Shown: piece by piece, positions 17,731-25,768 of the stretch
Layout of the letters: each line of letters begins with the position of its first letter
Numbering within the stretch: the first letter of the stretch is position 1
DNA from: Haliea sp.
Lineage (GTDB): Bacteria; Pseudomonadota; Gammaproteobacteria; Pseudomonadales; Halieaceae
Assembly (NCBI GenBank): GCA_002692965.1
Contig: NZNC01000025.1
Coordinates: forward strand, 62,001-126,000
Reading direction: 5' to 3'
Length of the DNA: 64,000 nucleotides
Translations under genes and position numbers: made by a program
Notes under the pieces: model-generated
Databases searched by the model: none
Told to the model about the DNA's origin: nothing
The model's input: the letters and a program-made list of their open reading frames with translations, nothing else

Positions 17731-20700
17731 TCAATCCGCGGTCGCCACCTCGAGACGGTTGCGCCCGCGGTGCTTGGCGCGATACAGCGCGTGATCGGCC
17801 CGCTGCAGCAAGGTGTCCGGCCCCGCTTCCGCTGACGGCCAGGCGGTGGCACAGCCGAGGCTGATGGTAACCGCGTCGCCCAGGGGGCTGTCCGGGTGAG
17901 GCAGCCCCAGCTGGCGGATTTTCGACTGGATGCGACGGGCAATCGCGGGGGCAGCCTCGCTGTCGGCCCCCGGCAGCAGGGCGATGAACTCCTCGCCGCC
18001 GTAGCGGGCGATCAGGTCTTCCTCCCGCAGCACACCCTGCTCCAGGGCTTCGGCCACCTGGCGCAGACAATCGTCCCCGGCCTGGTGGCCGAGCCCGTCG
18101 TTGTATTGCTTGAAGAAATCGATATCCAGCATGATGATGCTGAGGGGCGCTGATTGCGCGGCGCACTGGCTCCAGGCCGAGGCCAGGTTCTCGTCGAAGT
18201 AGCGGCGGTTGGCGATACCGGTCAGGCCATCCATGCGCGAGATCGCCTCGACCCGCGAGAGGGCGATCTGCAGCTCCCGGGTACGCCGGTTGACCAGGGT
18301 CTCCAGTTGCCGCTGGCGCAGGGTCACCCGGTAGAGGGCCAGCCGATAGAGCCCGAGGATGATGGCAAGTGCGCTTACGCCGGCGATCAGGCGGAACCAC
18401 CAGGTCTGGTACCAGTGTGGCTGGTGGTACAGCGCCAGGCTTGCCTGTGCGGGGCTGTTGGCCGCGAAGCTGCCCGAGGCCGTGACCGCTTCAATCGACA
18501 GGCGCATGTCGCCTGCTGGCAGGCCGGTAAAGAAGGCAGTGCGGCGATTGCCCGCATACTGCCAGTCATCGCTCATGCCCTCCAGGCGGTAGCGGAACTG
18601 CAGGTCGGTGGGGTTGCCCAGCCGGGGAACCGTGTAGTCCACCTCCAGGCTGGAGGCTTCGGGGGGAAGTTGTAATGGTGTTGTGGTGTTCAGCGGCACG
18701 CTCTGTCCATTCACGCGCACCGCTTCAATCAGTGGTGTGAAATAGCCGGCGTCCTGTCTCAGGTCGCGGGGGTCGAAGGCCACCAAGCCGCGATTGTTGG
18801 CAAACCACAGGCGCCCGTCTTCGGCGCGCCAGCCCGCGGGCTGGTAGCCGCCGAGGAACTGTGCCGAGCGCAGGCCGTCGCGCTCATTGTAGAGGCGGGC
18901 ATTGACCCGCTCGGAGCGGCCCTCGGCGACGGCATTGAGCTGTGCCCGCGGAATCTTGACCAGGCCGTCGGCACCGCTCATCCAGAGGTTGCCCAGGCGG
19001 TCTTCCAGAATCGCCAGCACCGAGAGCTGGGGCAGCCCATGCTTCTCGGTGAACTGAAACAGCTGGTCGCCATCGAGGCGCGCGAGCCCCGATTCCCGGC
19101 TGCCGATCCAGAGCATGCCGTCGTCGTCTTCGTAGGTGGTGGAGATCAGGCTGCTCTCGAGCCCCGCTTCCTGGCTCCACCACTGCATATGATCGCCCTG
19201 CATGCGCAGCAGGCCATTGTTGCTGGCGATCCAGAGTCGCCCCCGACTGTCTTCGTTGACCTGACGGTAGAGCGTGTCGGGCAGCTGCTCGAGCCGGTGA
19301 AAGCTGCCTTGGGTATCCAGCCAGCCGATGCCGCCGTCGGCGCTGATCCACAAGCGCCCATCGTCGGCACGGTGAAGGCCCATGATGTGATTGTCCGGGA
19401 GGCCGTCGTCCTGGGTGAAGTGGGTGACGCTGCCATCCGGGGAGAGGCGGTTGAGGCCGCCGCCAAAGGTGCCCGCCCAGACGGTATTGTCGGCGTCCAC
19501 CCACAGCGCCGAGATATTGTGGTTGGACAGGCCGTCGCGGGTATCGAAACGGGTCACCTCGCCAGCGGGGGTCAGCCGGAACAGGCCGCTGCCCTCGGAG
19601 CCGGCCCAGATGGCGTCATCCGTCGGGCTCTGGGTCACCACGAACATTGCATCCGCCAGGCCTTCCGGCGCCCCCCAGGGCAGGAAAGCGCTGTCGCGCA
19701 GGCGATAGACGCCGTTCAATGTGGCGGCCCAGAGGTTGCCCTCGCGGTCCTCGAAAAGGTCGAAGACATAGCCGGGCTGGGTGCTCTCCAGGGGGACTTC
19801 CACCACCTCGCCATCGGGGGACTGTCGCCACAGGCCCTTGGCATAGGTTCCCAGCCACAAGTTACCGTCGCTGTCGCGCAGGGTGGAGTGAACCGGGAAG
19901 CGCCCCTGCAGGGGGTGTTGCAAAGGGGAGACCTCGCCATCGCGCAAGCTGTAGAGGCTGCCGGTGATGGTACTCAAGGTCAGCCCCAGCTCGGGATCGT
20001 CGAAAATCAGGTGAACCTGGGTGGAGTCGAGCCCCTGGCCCTCGGTGTAATTGCGGAAGCGCTTGCCATCGAAGTAGCTGACACCATTGGTGAGCGTGGC
20101 GAACCAGAGGCCGCCCCCGGCATCCTCGGCAATGCGAAAGACCCGGTTGTCGGTGAGCCCGTCGGCGTGATGCCAGCTGGCGAACTCGCCATCGCGCAAA
20201 CGCGAAACGCCCCCCGAGGTCGCGAACCAGATGTCGCCATTGGCGCTCAGGTGAATGTCGTGAACGATGTCATCCGCCAGGCCGTGTGTTTTGTCCAGCA
20301 CGCTCAGGTCGCGCCCGTCCCGGTGCAGGACGCCGCCACCGTAGGTGGCCAGCCAGAGGCTGCCATCCTCGGCGACTTCGATATCGCGGATATCGTTGGA
20401 GCGCATGGCCGGCTGGTTCTGCTTGTTGAACAGGGTGAAGCGCTTGCCGTCAAAGCGCGCCAGGCCATTTTTGGTGCCCAGCCAGAGGTAGCCGTCGGGA
20501 TCCTGGCGCGCCACCCAGACGGTGTCGGAGGGCATGCCCTGGTCGCGCCCGAAGCGGTCGTAGAGGTATTGGCTGGGGGCGCGTTCCGGGTCCAGGGCTT
20601 CGCCCGCCAGAGGCCAGAGGCTGCCGGCGCCGACCATCAGTGCAAGCGTCAGCCGCGCGATGCAGCGCTGCCCCGCTTGCCTGATGGTCCTCGCTCTCAC
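17731..20700 (-). CDS. periplasmic propeller sensor with diguanylate cyclase (GGEEF)
   Basis: A 989-residue signalling protein. Order: signal-type hydrophobic N-terminus (about 14-36), about 14 blade-like Reg_prop repeats (WxATxxGGVxR, LWxGTxGxGLxR style, about 45-640) forming two beta-propellers, a Y_Y_Y domain (about 665-740, ending in NRRTAFFTGLPAGDMRLSIEA), one membrane helix (about 775-800), a coiled segment, and a C-terminal GGDEF domain. The active site is RYGGEEF and the inhibitory I-site REED lies five residues before it, so the cyclase should be active and product-regulated. It is a hybrid-free version of the HTCS/propeller sensors: periplasmic sensing, c-di-GMP output. Its GTG start overlaps the stop of the PQQ dehydrogenase (GTGA), so both are made together. 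Confidence 0.9.
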   Translation of the reverse strand: MRARTIRQAGQRCIARLTLALMVGAGSLWPLAGEALDPERAPSQYLYDRFGRDQGMPSDTVWVARQDPDGYLWLGTKNGLARFDGKRFTLFNKQNQPAMRSNDIRDIEVAEDGSLWLATYGGGVLHRDGRDLSVLDKTHGLADDIVHDIHLSANGDIWFATSGGVSRLRDGEFASWHHADGLTDNRVFRIAEDAGGGLWFATLTNGVSYFDGKRFRNYTEGQGLDSTQVHLIFDDPELGLTLSTITGSLYSLRDGEVSPLQHPLQGRFPVHSTLRDSDGNLWLGTYAKGLWRQSPDGEVVEVPLESTQPGYVFDLFEDREGNLWAATLNGVYRLRDSAFLPWGAPEGLADAMFVVTQSPTDDAIWAGSEGSGLFRLTPAGEVTRFDTRDGLSNHNISALWVDADNTVWAGTFGGGLNRLSPDGSVTHFTQDDGLPDNHIMGLHRADDGRLWISADGGIGWLDTQGSFHRLEQLPDTLYRQVNEDSRGRLWIASNNGLLRMQGDHMQWWSQEAGLESSLISTTYEDDDGMLWIGSRESGLARLDGDQLFQFTEKHGLPQLSVLAILEDRLGNLWMSGADGLVKIPRAQLNAVAEGRSERVNARLYNERDGLRSAQFLGGYQPAGWRAEDGRLWFANNRGLVAFDPRDLRQDAGYFTPLIEAVRVNGQSVPLNTTTPLQLPPEASSLEVDYTVPRLGNPTDLQFRYRLEGMSDDWQYAGNRRTAFFTGLPAGDMRLSIEAVTASGSFAANSPAQASLALYHQPHWYQTWWFRLIAGVSALAIILGLYRLALYRVTLRQRQLETLVNRRTRELQIALSRVEAISRMDGLTGIANRRYFDENLASAWSQCAAQSAPLSIIMLDIDFFKQYNDGLGHQAGDDCLRQVAEALEQGVLREEDLIARYGGEEFIALLPGADSEAAPAIARRIQSKIRQLGLPHPDSPLGDAVTISLGCATAWPSAEAGPDTLLQRADHALYRAKHRGRNRLEVATAD

Positions 20701-22850
20701 TCAGTGGTTACCCGGATTAGCCAGGCGGTAGCCCGGGCAATGGTGTCCGTGGCCTTCTGGCGGATGCTTGCCAACCAGCCGCTTTCCTCGCGCAGGGCCT
20801 GGTCCTCGTGGGCTCGCTCGATGATCCAGGCGTGGATGTTGCGGACGTCCTGTTTGTCGAGTACGTCGTCGAAGCGGGGCATGCCAGCCTTCTCCATCAG
20901 GCCCTCCAGCAGGATGGCCTCGAAATTCTCGTGCCAGACCGGGTCCAGGCGGCGCATGTCCGGGATCGAGCCATCCCCGACCGCGTCGGCACCGTGGCAG
21001 CGGCTGCAGTAGCGATTGAACAGCTCGCGGCCTCGCTGCAGCTCCTTGTCCGTGGCTTCCATGCGCGGCGGCGGTGGCGGGACCTCGACCACGGGCATCG
21101 GCGGCAGGGTGGCATTGCCACCGAGCTTGAAGGCCATGATGCGGTTGTTGGGGTTGCCCACCGGGAAGCCCTTGCCCATCGCCATGTTGAGTGCGCCACC
21201 GCGACCCACCGCGACGGCTACGTATTGCTCACCGTCGACCCGGTAGGTCACCGGTCCCGCCATGGTGCTGGTCTGGGTGGGGAAAGTCCACAGGACTTCG
21301 CCATCGTCCGCGCGCACGGCGATAAAGCGACCATCCGAGGTGCCCTGGAAAACCAGGTTGCCGGCGGTGGCGAGCACGCCACCGTTGTGGATGTTGGGGT
21401 GCGGCAATTTCCAGGCGGGGGCCTGCTTGACCGGGTCCCAGGCCAGCAGATGGGCCTTGGGCAGGTGCTTGAGCATGGCCTGGGTAAAGCGCTGGGAAGA
21501 CTGGGCGTCGCTGCTGATGTCGTAGCCGGTATTGAAGTGCCGCTTCAGGTGCTTGTAGTCCACGGGCAGGATTTCATCGAACAGCATGCCCATGTCCAGT
21601 TCGGGGATGTACAGCAGCCCGGTGTCCGGGCTCCAGGCCATGGGGTGCCAGTTGTGGCCGCCAATTGGCGAAGGATAAACCCAGGCCGGCTCGCCGTCGT
21701 AGTCCTGCCCTTCGACCTCCACCGGCCTGCCGGTTTCCATGTCGTAGTGGCTGGCCCAGGTCACTGTGGTGAAGGGCTCGGCAGACAATAGCTCGCCGTT
21801 TTCGCGATCCACCACATAGACAAAGCCGGCCTTGGGTGCCTGCAGGATGACCTTGCGCGGCTGCCCCTCCCAGGGAATCTCCGCCAGAATCATCTGCTGG
21901 GTCGCGGTGTAGTCCCAGGCTTCGCCCGGCACCTGCTGGTAGTGCCAGAGGTATTCGCCGCTGTCGGGGTCGAGGGCGACGATGGAGGTCAGGAAGAGAT
22001 TGTCGCCACCCCCCGGGCTGCGGATGCGGCGGTTGTGGGGCGCACCGTTGCCGACCCCGATGTAGAGCTGGTCGAGCTCGGCATCGTAGACAATGCTGTC
22101 CCAGACGGTGCCGCCGCCACCGTACTTCCACCACTCGCCGTTCCAGGTTTCCGCGGCCATCGCCATGGCCTCGTTTTCAAAGCCGTCGGCCGGGTTGCCG
22201 GGAATGGTGTGAAAGCGCCAGACCAGCAGCCCGGTTTCGGCATCGTAGGCACTGACATAGCCGCGGGTGCCGAATTCGGAGCCGCCGTTGCCGATGAAGA
22301 CCAGCCCCTTGGCGGCGCGCGGGGCCCCGGTGATCGAGTAGGGCTCATTGGGGTCGGTGGTCTGTTGCGACCAGAGTTGCTCCCCGGTATCGCGGTCGAG
22401 GGCGATCAGGCGCCCGTCGATAGTGCCCAGGAAGAGGCGATTGCCCCAGGCCGCCATGCCGCGATTGACCACGCCGCAGCAGGCCTTGATGCTGGCCTCC
22501 CGGGGCACCTCGGGGTCGTGTTTCCAGAGCAATTCTCCCGTTTTTGCATCCAGGGCCCAGGCCGTGCTCCAGGCACCGGTAAAGTAGAGGACCCCGTCGA
22601 TCACCAGTGGGGTGGTTTCCAGCCCCAGCTTGGTGTTGGTTTCGAAATACCAGGCCAGGCCCAGTTCCGCGGCGTTGCCGTCCTTGATCTGGTCCAGCGG
22701 GGAGAAGCGCTGTTCGCTCCAGGTGCGGCCGTGGCTCAGCCAGTGGTCGCCGTTGGTCTCGGCTTGCAGCATTCGTTCCGGGGTAACCGGTGCGGCCAGG
22801 CTGGCGGGCCCCAGGGCGGCCAGCAGGCACAGCAGGAGGATCTTGCGCAT
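20697..22850 (-). CDS. PQQ-dependent alcohol dehydrogenase with C-terminal cytochrome c domain
   Basis: Periplasmic quinohaemoprotein, 717 residues. The signal peptide is MRKILLLCLLAALGPASLAA, followed by an eight-bladed PQQ propeller (about 35-580) with the vicinal disulfide pair in SIKACCGVVNRG (about 125) and tryptophan-docking repeats. The catalytic aspartate is in EAWDYTATQQ; the residue two positions on is Thr rather than Asp, which argues for a calcium rather than lanthanide enzyme. A single haem c site CSRCH lies about residue 620, so electrons pass from PQQH2 to haem. The start at 22850 is chosen at the second ATG, directly before the signal peptide; an ATG 15 nt upstream is possible. 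PQQ synthesis genes are not in the window. Confidence 0.92.
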   Translation of the reverse strand: MRKILLLCLLAALGPASLAAPVTPERMLQAETNGDHWLSHGRTWSEQRFSPLDQIKDGNAAELGLAWYFETNTKLGLETTPLVIDGVLYFTGAWSTAWALDAKTGELLWKHDPEVPREASIKACCGVVNRGMAAWGNRLFLGTIDGRLIALDRDTGEQLWSQQTTDPNEPYSITGAPRAAKGLVFIGNGGSEFGTRGYVSAYDAETGLLVWRFHTIPGNPADGFENEAMAMAAETWNGEWWKYGGGGTVWDSIVYDAELDQLYIGVGNGAPHNRRIRSPGGGDNLFLTSIVALDPDSGEYLWHYQQVPGEAWDYTATQQMILAEIPWEGQPRKVILQAPKAGFVYVVDRENGELLSAEPFTTVTWASHYDMETGRPVEVEGQDYDGEPAWVYPSPIGGHNWHPMAWSPDTGLLYIPELDMGMLFDEILPVDYKHLKRHFNTGYDISSDAQSSQRFTQAMLKHLPKAHLLAWDPVKQAPAWKLPHPNIHNGGVLATAGNLVFQGTSDGRFIAVRADDGEVLWTFPTQTSTMAGPVTYRVDGEQYVAVAVGRGGALNMAMGKGFPVGNPNNRIMAFKLGGNATLPPMPVVEVPPPPPRMEATDKELQRGRELFNRYCSRCHGADAVGDGSIPDMRRLDPVWHENFEAILLEGLMEKAGMPRFDDVLDKQDVRNIHAWIIERAHEDQALREESGWLASIRQKATDTIARATAWLIRVTTE

Positions 22851-22963
22851 GATTATTCTCTGCATCGGGACAAGGAAACTCCCCACTTTAGCAGGAACGC
22901 CAAAGCGACTGCCACGCGCGGGTCGATTGCAGTGCCGGAGACAGTGTCGATAGTTGAACCCGG

Positions 22964-24556
22964 TCACGCTTCCTGTGCCCGGTCGTCTGCCGGCGCGTCG
23001 GGGTAGATGATTTCGGCAATATGCAGGATGCGCTTGGCACTTTCCTCCAACAGGGCCACCACATGCAGGCGCCGGGTGGCCTCGGGTGCCGGGATGCGGC
23101 CGGCACGGATGTCCTCCAGCAGGGCGGCGCGCCGCTGTCGGCGCAAGTGCTTGAGCTGGTCCAGCGCCCGCTGACGATCCGCCTGATTGCGGGCTTTCAG
23201 CTCGCCGGAGCGCAGCAGCTGCAGTAGCTGTTCCCGGAGCTCGTGATTGAGGGCCGCGTCGACATCCACGGCTGGCAACTGGGCGAGCTCCAGCAGGGAT
23301 TCCCGCAACTGGCTGCATTCCTCCCGCGCCCAGGTCAGACCGAGAAACTGCTCCGATTGCTCGGCGCTCAACCGTTGGGCGCCGATGCGGTTACTGTACT
23401 CGGCAATATGCGCCAGCAGCAGGCCCGTACGCAGATCCTCCTCCAGCGGGCCGCTGTCCGGGGCGATAATCAGGCGTCCGCGTCCCAGCAGCTGCTTGAA
23501 CACCCGCTTGAGCTCCGAGTGCAGGGCGGCGACGCCCATGGCCGGCAGGGCCAGCACGGTGTCGTCCAGGTAACGCGGCTTTTCCGAGGCCAGCTCGGGC
23601 TGGCGGATCCAGCGCTCGACCCGGCGCAAGAGGGCATCCGAAAGCAGCCACATCAGCGCCAGACCCAGCAGGTTGAACAGGGTGTGGAAGAGGGCCAGGC
23701 CGGTACTGATGTTGGTGCGGGTGTCGCCGCCCGACAGCTGCTCGGAAACCCACCACAGGGGGACCAGCAGGATCAGCGCGATCAGGCCGGTGAAGATTTT
23801 CTCGGTCACGTGGACCAGGGCCAGGCGCCGGGCATTGGCGGTGGCGCCGATACTGGCAAGCAGGCTGGTGACGGTCGTGCCGATGTTGGCCCCGATAACC
23901 AGGGAGGCCCCGAGAAGGGGTGTCAGCACACCGGTCACCGAGGCAGTCAGAATGATGGCGAGGGAGGCCGAGGAGGACTGGATCAGCGCGGTGAGCAGGG
24001 CGCCGAAGAGGACGCCCAGCAGAATGCCGGGCACGCCCGAAGCGCCGAGGCGTTCGATGGGGATCAGATCGGCGACGTCGATGAAGGCATCGCGCAGCAT
24101 GCCGAGGCCGAAGAACAACAGCCCGAAACCGACCAGGGCGGTGGCAATGTGGGTGCCGCGGGACTGGCCGGCGACCAGCCTGACCAGCATGCCGGCACCG
24201 ATCAGTGGCAGTGCCACCAGGTCCACCTTGATGCGCAGTCCGACCAGGGCCACGATCCAGGCGGTCATCGTGGTGCCCACGTTGCTGCCAAAAACCACCC
24301 AGGCCGCCTGCTTCAGCCGCAGCATGCCGGCGTTGGTAAAGCCCAGGGTGGCGACAATCACCGCACTGGAGGACTGCACGAGTGCGGTAATGCTGAAACC
24401 GGTAAGCGCGGCCCGCAGGCGCGTCCGGGTGGAGCGCTCAAGGACCGTCGCGAGGGTGTCGCCGGCGGCGGCCTTGAGGCCGTCGGTCATCATGCCCATC
24501 CCCAGCAGAAGCAGCCCGAGGCCGCCCAGGGACAGGCCGAGACTCTCCCAGCTCAC
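22964..24556 (-). CDS. Na/Pi cotransporter family protein with PhoU-like tail
   Basis: Inner-membrane transporter, 530 residues. Two inverted repeats each carry the family QSSSA motif: ITALVQSSSAVIVATLGF (about 57-74) and LTALIQSSSASLAIILTAS (about 210-228), with about eight hydrophobic segments up to residue 310. The C-terminal 200 residues are helical and PhoU-like (LHSELKRVFKQLLG, ARRLHVVALLEESAKRILHIAE). Bacterial members import phosphate with sodium or act in phosphate export and homeostasis. Translation starts at a GTG immediately after the dps stop codon with zero spacing, so expression is coupled to dps. Confidence 0.9.
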   Translation of the reverse strand: MSWESLGLSLGGLGLLLLGMGMMTDGLKAAAGDTLATVLERSTRTRLRAALTGFSITALVQSSSAVIVATLGFTNAGMLRLKQAAWVVFGSNVGTTMTAWIVALVGLRIKVDLVALPLIGAGMLVRLVAGQSRGTHIATALVGFGLLFFGLGMLRDAFIDVADLIPIERLGASGVPGILLGVLFGALLTALIQSSSASLAIILTASVTGVLTPLLGASLVIGANIGTTVTSLLASIGATANARRLALVHVTEKIFTGLIALILLVPLWWVSEQLSGGDTRTNISTGLALFHTLFNLLGLALMWLLSDALLRRVERWIRQPELASEKPRYLDDTVLALPAMGVAALHSELKRVFKQLLGRGRLIIAPDSGPLEEDLRTGLLLAHIAEYSNRIGAQRLSAEQSEQFLGLTWAREECSQLRESLLELAQLPAVDVDAALNHELREQLLQLLRSGELKARNQADRQRALDQLKHLRRQRRAALLEDIRAGRIPAPEATRRLHVVALLEESAKRILHIAEIIYPDAPADDRAQEA

Positions 24557-25030
24557 TTACTGCAGGGCGCGCAGCATCCAGGCGGTTTTCTCGTGAACCC
24601 GCATGCGGTCGGAAATCAGCGCGGCGGAGGATTCGTCCTCGGCATCCTGGGCCAGCTTGAGCGCCTTGCGGCAGGTCTTGACCACCTGCTCGTGGCCCTG
24701 GGTGAGCAGCTTGACCATCTCGCCGGCCTCGGGAATCTCCTCGACTTCCTTGATCGCGCTGAGCTTGGCGAAGGCCTTGTAGGTGCCCGGTGCGTAGACC
24801 CCGAGAGTGCGGATACGCTCGGCAATTTCATCCACCGCGGTGGCCAGTTCAGTGTAGTGTTCCTCGAACATCAGGTGCAGTTCGCGGAATTGTGGCCCGG
24901 TCACGTTCCAGTGGAAGTTGTGGGTCTGCAGGTACAGGGTGTAGGAGTCCGCCAGTAGCCGTTTCAGCCCGTCGGCCACGGCGCCCCGGTCTTTCTCGTT
25001 GATACCGATATCGATCTTGCTCTTGCCCAT
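24557..25030 (-). CDS. dps: Dps-family ferritin-like DNA-binding protein
   Basis: A 157-residue mini-ferritin expected to form a dodecamer that oxidises and stores iron using H2O2 and protects DNA. The shared ferroxidase motifs are present: [38 protein letters not shown] (about 32-69), giving the His pair and the Asp/Glu ligands. The N-terminus [10 protein letters not shown] is short and has only two lysines, so DNA binding may be weak. The start at 25030 has AAGGAG 9 nt upstream; an upstream ATG at 25063 lacks one. The stop TAA is followed at once by the GTG of the phosphate transporter. An inverted repeat lies about 85 bp upstream. Confidence 0.93.
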   Translation of the reverse strand: MGKSKIDIGINEKDRGAVADGLKRLLADSYTLYLQTHNFHWNVTGPQFRELHLMFEEHYTELATAVDEIAERIRTLGVYAPGTYKAFAKLSAIKEVEEIPEAGEMVKLLTQGHEQVVKTCRKALKLAQDAEDESSAALISDRMRVHEKTAWMLRALQ

Positions 25031-25114
25031 GGTGTTCACACTCCTTCGTGATGCCGAAATCATTCTAACGGGCCCCTACAGTAAAGGACCAGCAGTTCCC
25101 GTTGCCAGGTTCTC

Positions 25115-25139
25115 GTCTCAAACTATAGTCATTTGAGAC
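25115..25139. promoter_or_regulatory. 8-bp inverted repeat upstream of dps
   Basis: GTCTCAAA (25115-25122) and TTTGAGAC (25132-25139) are perfect complements separated by CTATAGTCA. The spacer contains CTATAG, which could serve as an extended -10 on either strand. The location, about 85 bp before dps, suits an operator; the regulator (OxyR, Fur-type or other) cannot be named from the sequence. Confidence 0.5.
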
Positions 25140-25217
25140 CTGCAGTGACATCGCATTGGGTCGACCGTCGCCATTCAGAAAACTGAAGGATGTTTTGCTG
25201 GGGTCAGGCCGCCCGCG

Positions 25218-25652
25218 CTAGCCCAGCGCCTCGATCTGGTCCCGGAAGCCCGGGGGCAGGGGGATGACCTGGCGTGCCTGGTAGTCAAAGAACAGCAGGG
25301 TGGTGGCTACCCGCGCCACTTCTTCTCCACTTGCCGCCTTGCTGATCCGGTAGACGAACTGGAAGCTGCTGCGCTGGAACTCCCGGGCGCCCAGCTCGAT
25401 AATCAGCTGCTCGCCGTATTCGGCTTCTGCCAGGTAGGCCGTTTCGGCGTGCGCCATGATCAGGCCGGCCTCCTCGAAGGCCACGGCCTGGCTGTGGCCG
25501 AGCTGGCGAATAAAGCGCAGCTGGGCCTCCATGGCGATTGACAGCATGCGGTCGGCGCCGACGTGGTTGGAGGCGTTGACGTCGGTGTAGAGCACGTCGT
25601 AGCTGGTGCTGAAGGCGAAGCTGAGCGGAAGTTCAATGGTCTTGCGGGACAT
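25218..25652 (-). CDS. acyl-CoA thioesterase (hot-dog, 4HBT family)
   Basis: A 144-residue hot-dog fold protein, predicted to hydrolyse acyl-CoA thioesters. The 4HBT catalytic region reads VLYTDVNASNHVGADRMLS (about 20-38), with the aspartate and histidine in the usual Y-x-D-x-N-x3-H arrangement. A helix with EAQLRFIRQLG and the strand LLFFDYQARQVIPLP complete the fold. It resembles the FcbC/YbgC group. It is a single gene between the dps upstream region and the OYE-type gene, and its natural substrate is not known. Confidence 0.83.
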   Translation of the reverse strand: MSRKTIELPLSFAFSTSYDVLYTDVNASNHVGADRMLSIAMEAQLRFIRQLGHSQAVAFEEAGLIMAHAETAYLAEAEYGEQLIIELGAREFQRSSFQFVYRISKAASGEEVARVATTLLFFDYQARQVIPLPPGFRDQIEALG

Positions 25653-25768
25653 GCGTGCCTCGGGTTCTGGCCTGGGGGCGCCAGCATACTACCCGCGGCG
25701 ACGCCGCGACACAGCCAAATGGGGGACGCCCGCTGCACCCGCTTGCCGGCCGGAGCCTGCCCCGGCGC

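Noticed and set aside
23243-24958. Plus-strand open frame of 571 codons
   Set aside because: It is antisense to the Na/Pi cotransporter and dps genes and reads as Gln/Gly/His-rich repeats that mirror transporter codons.
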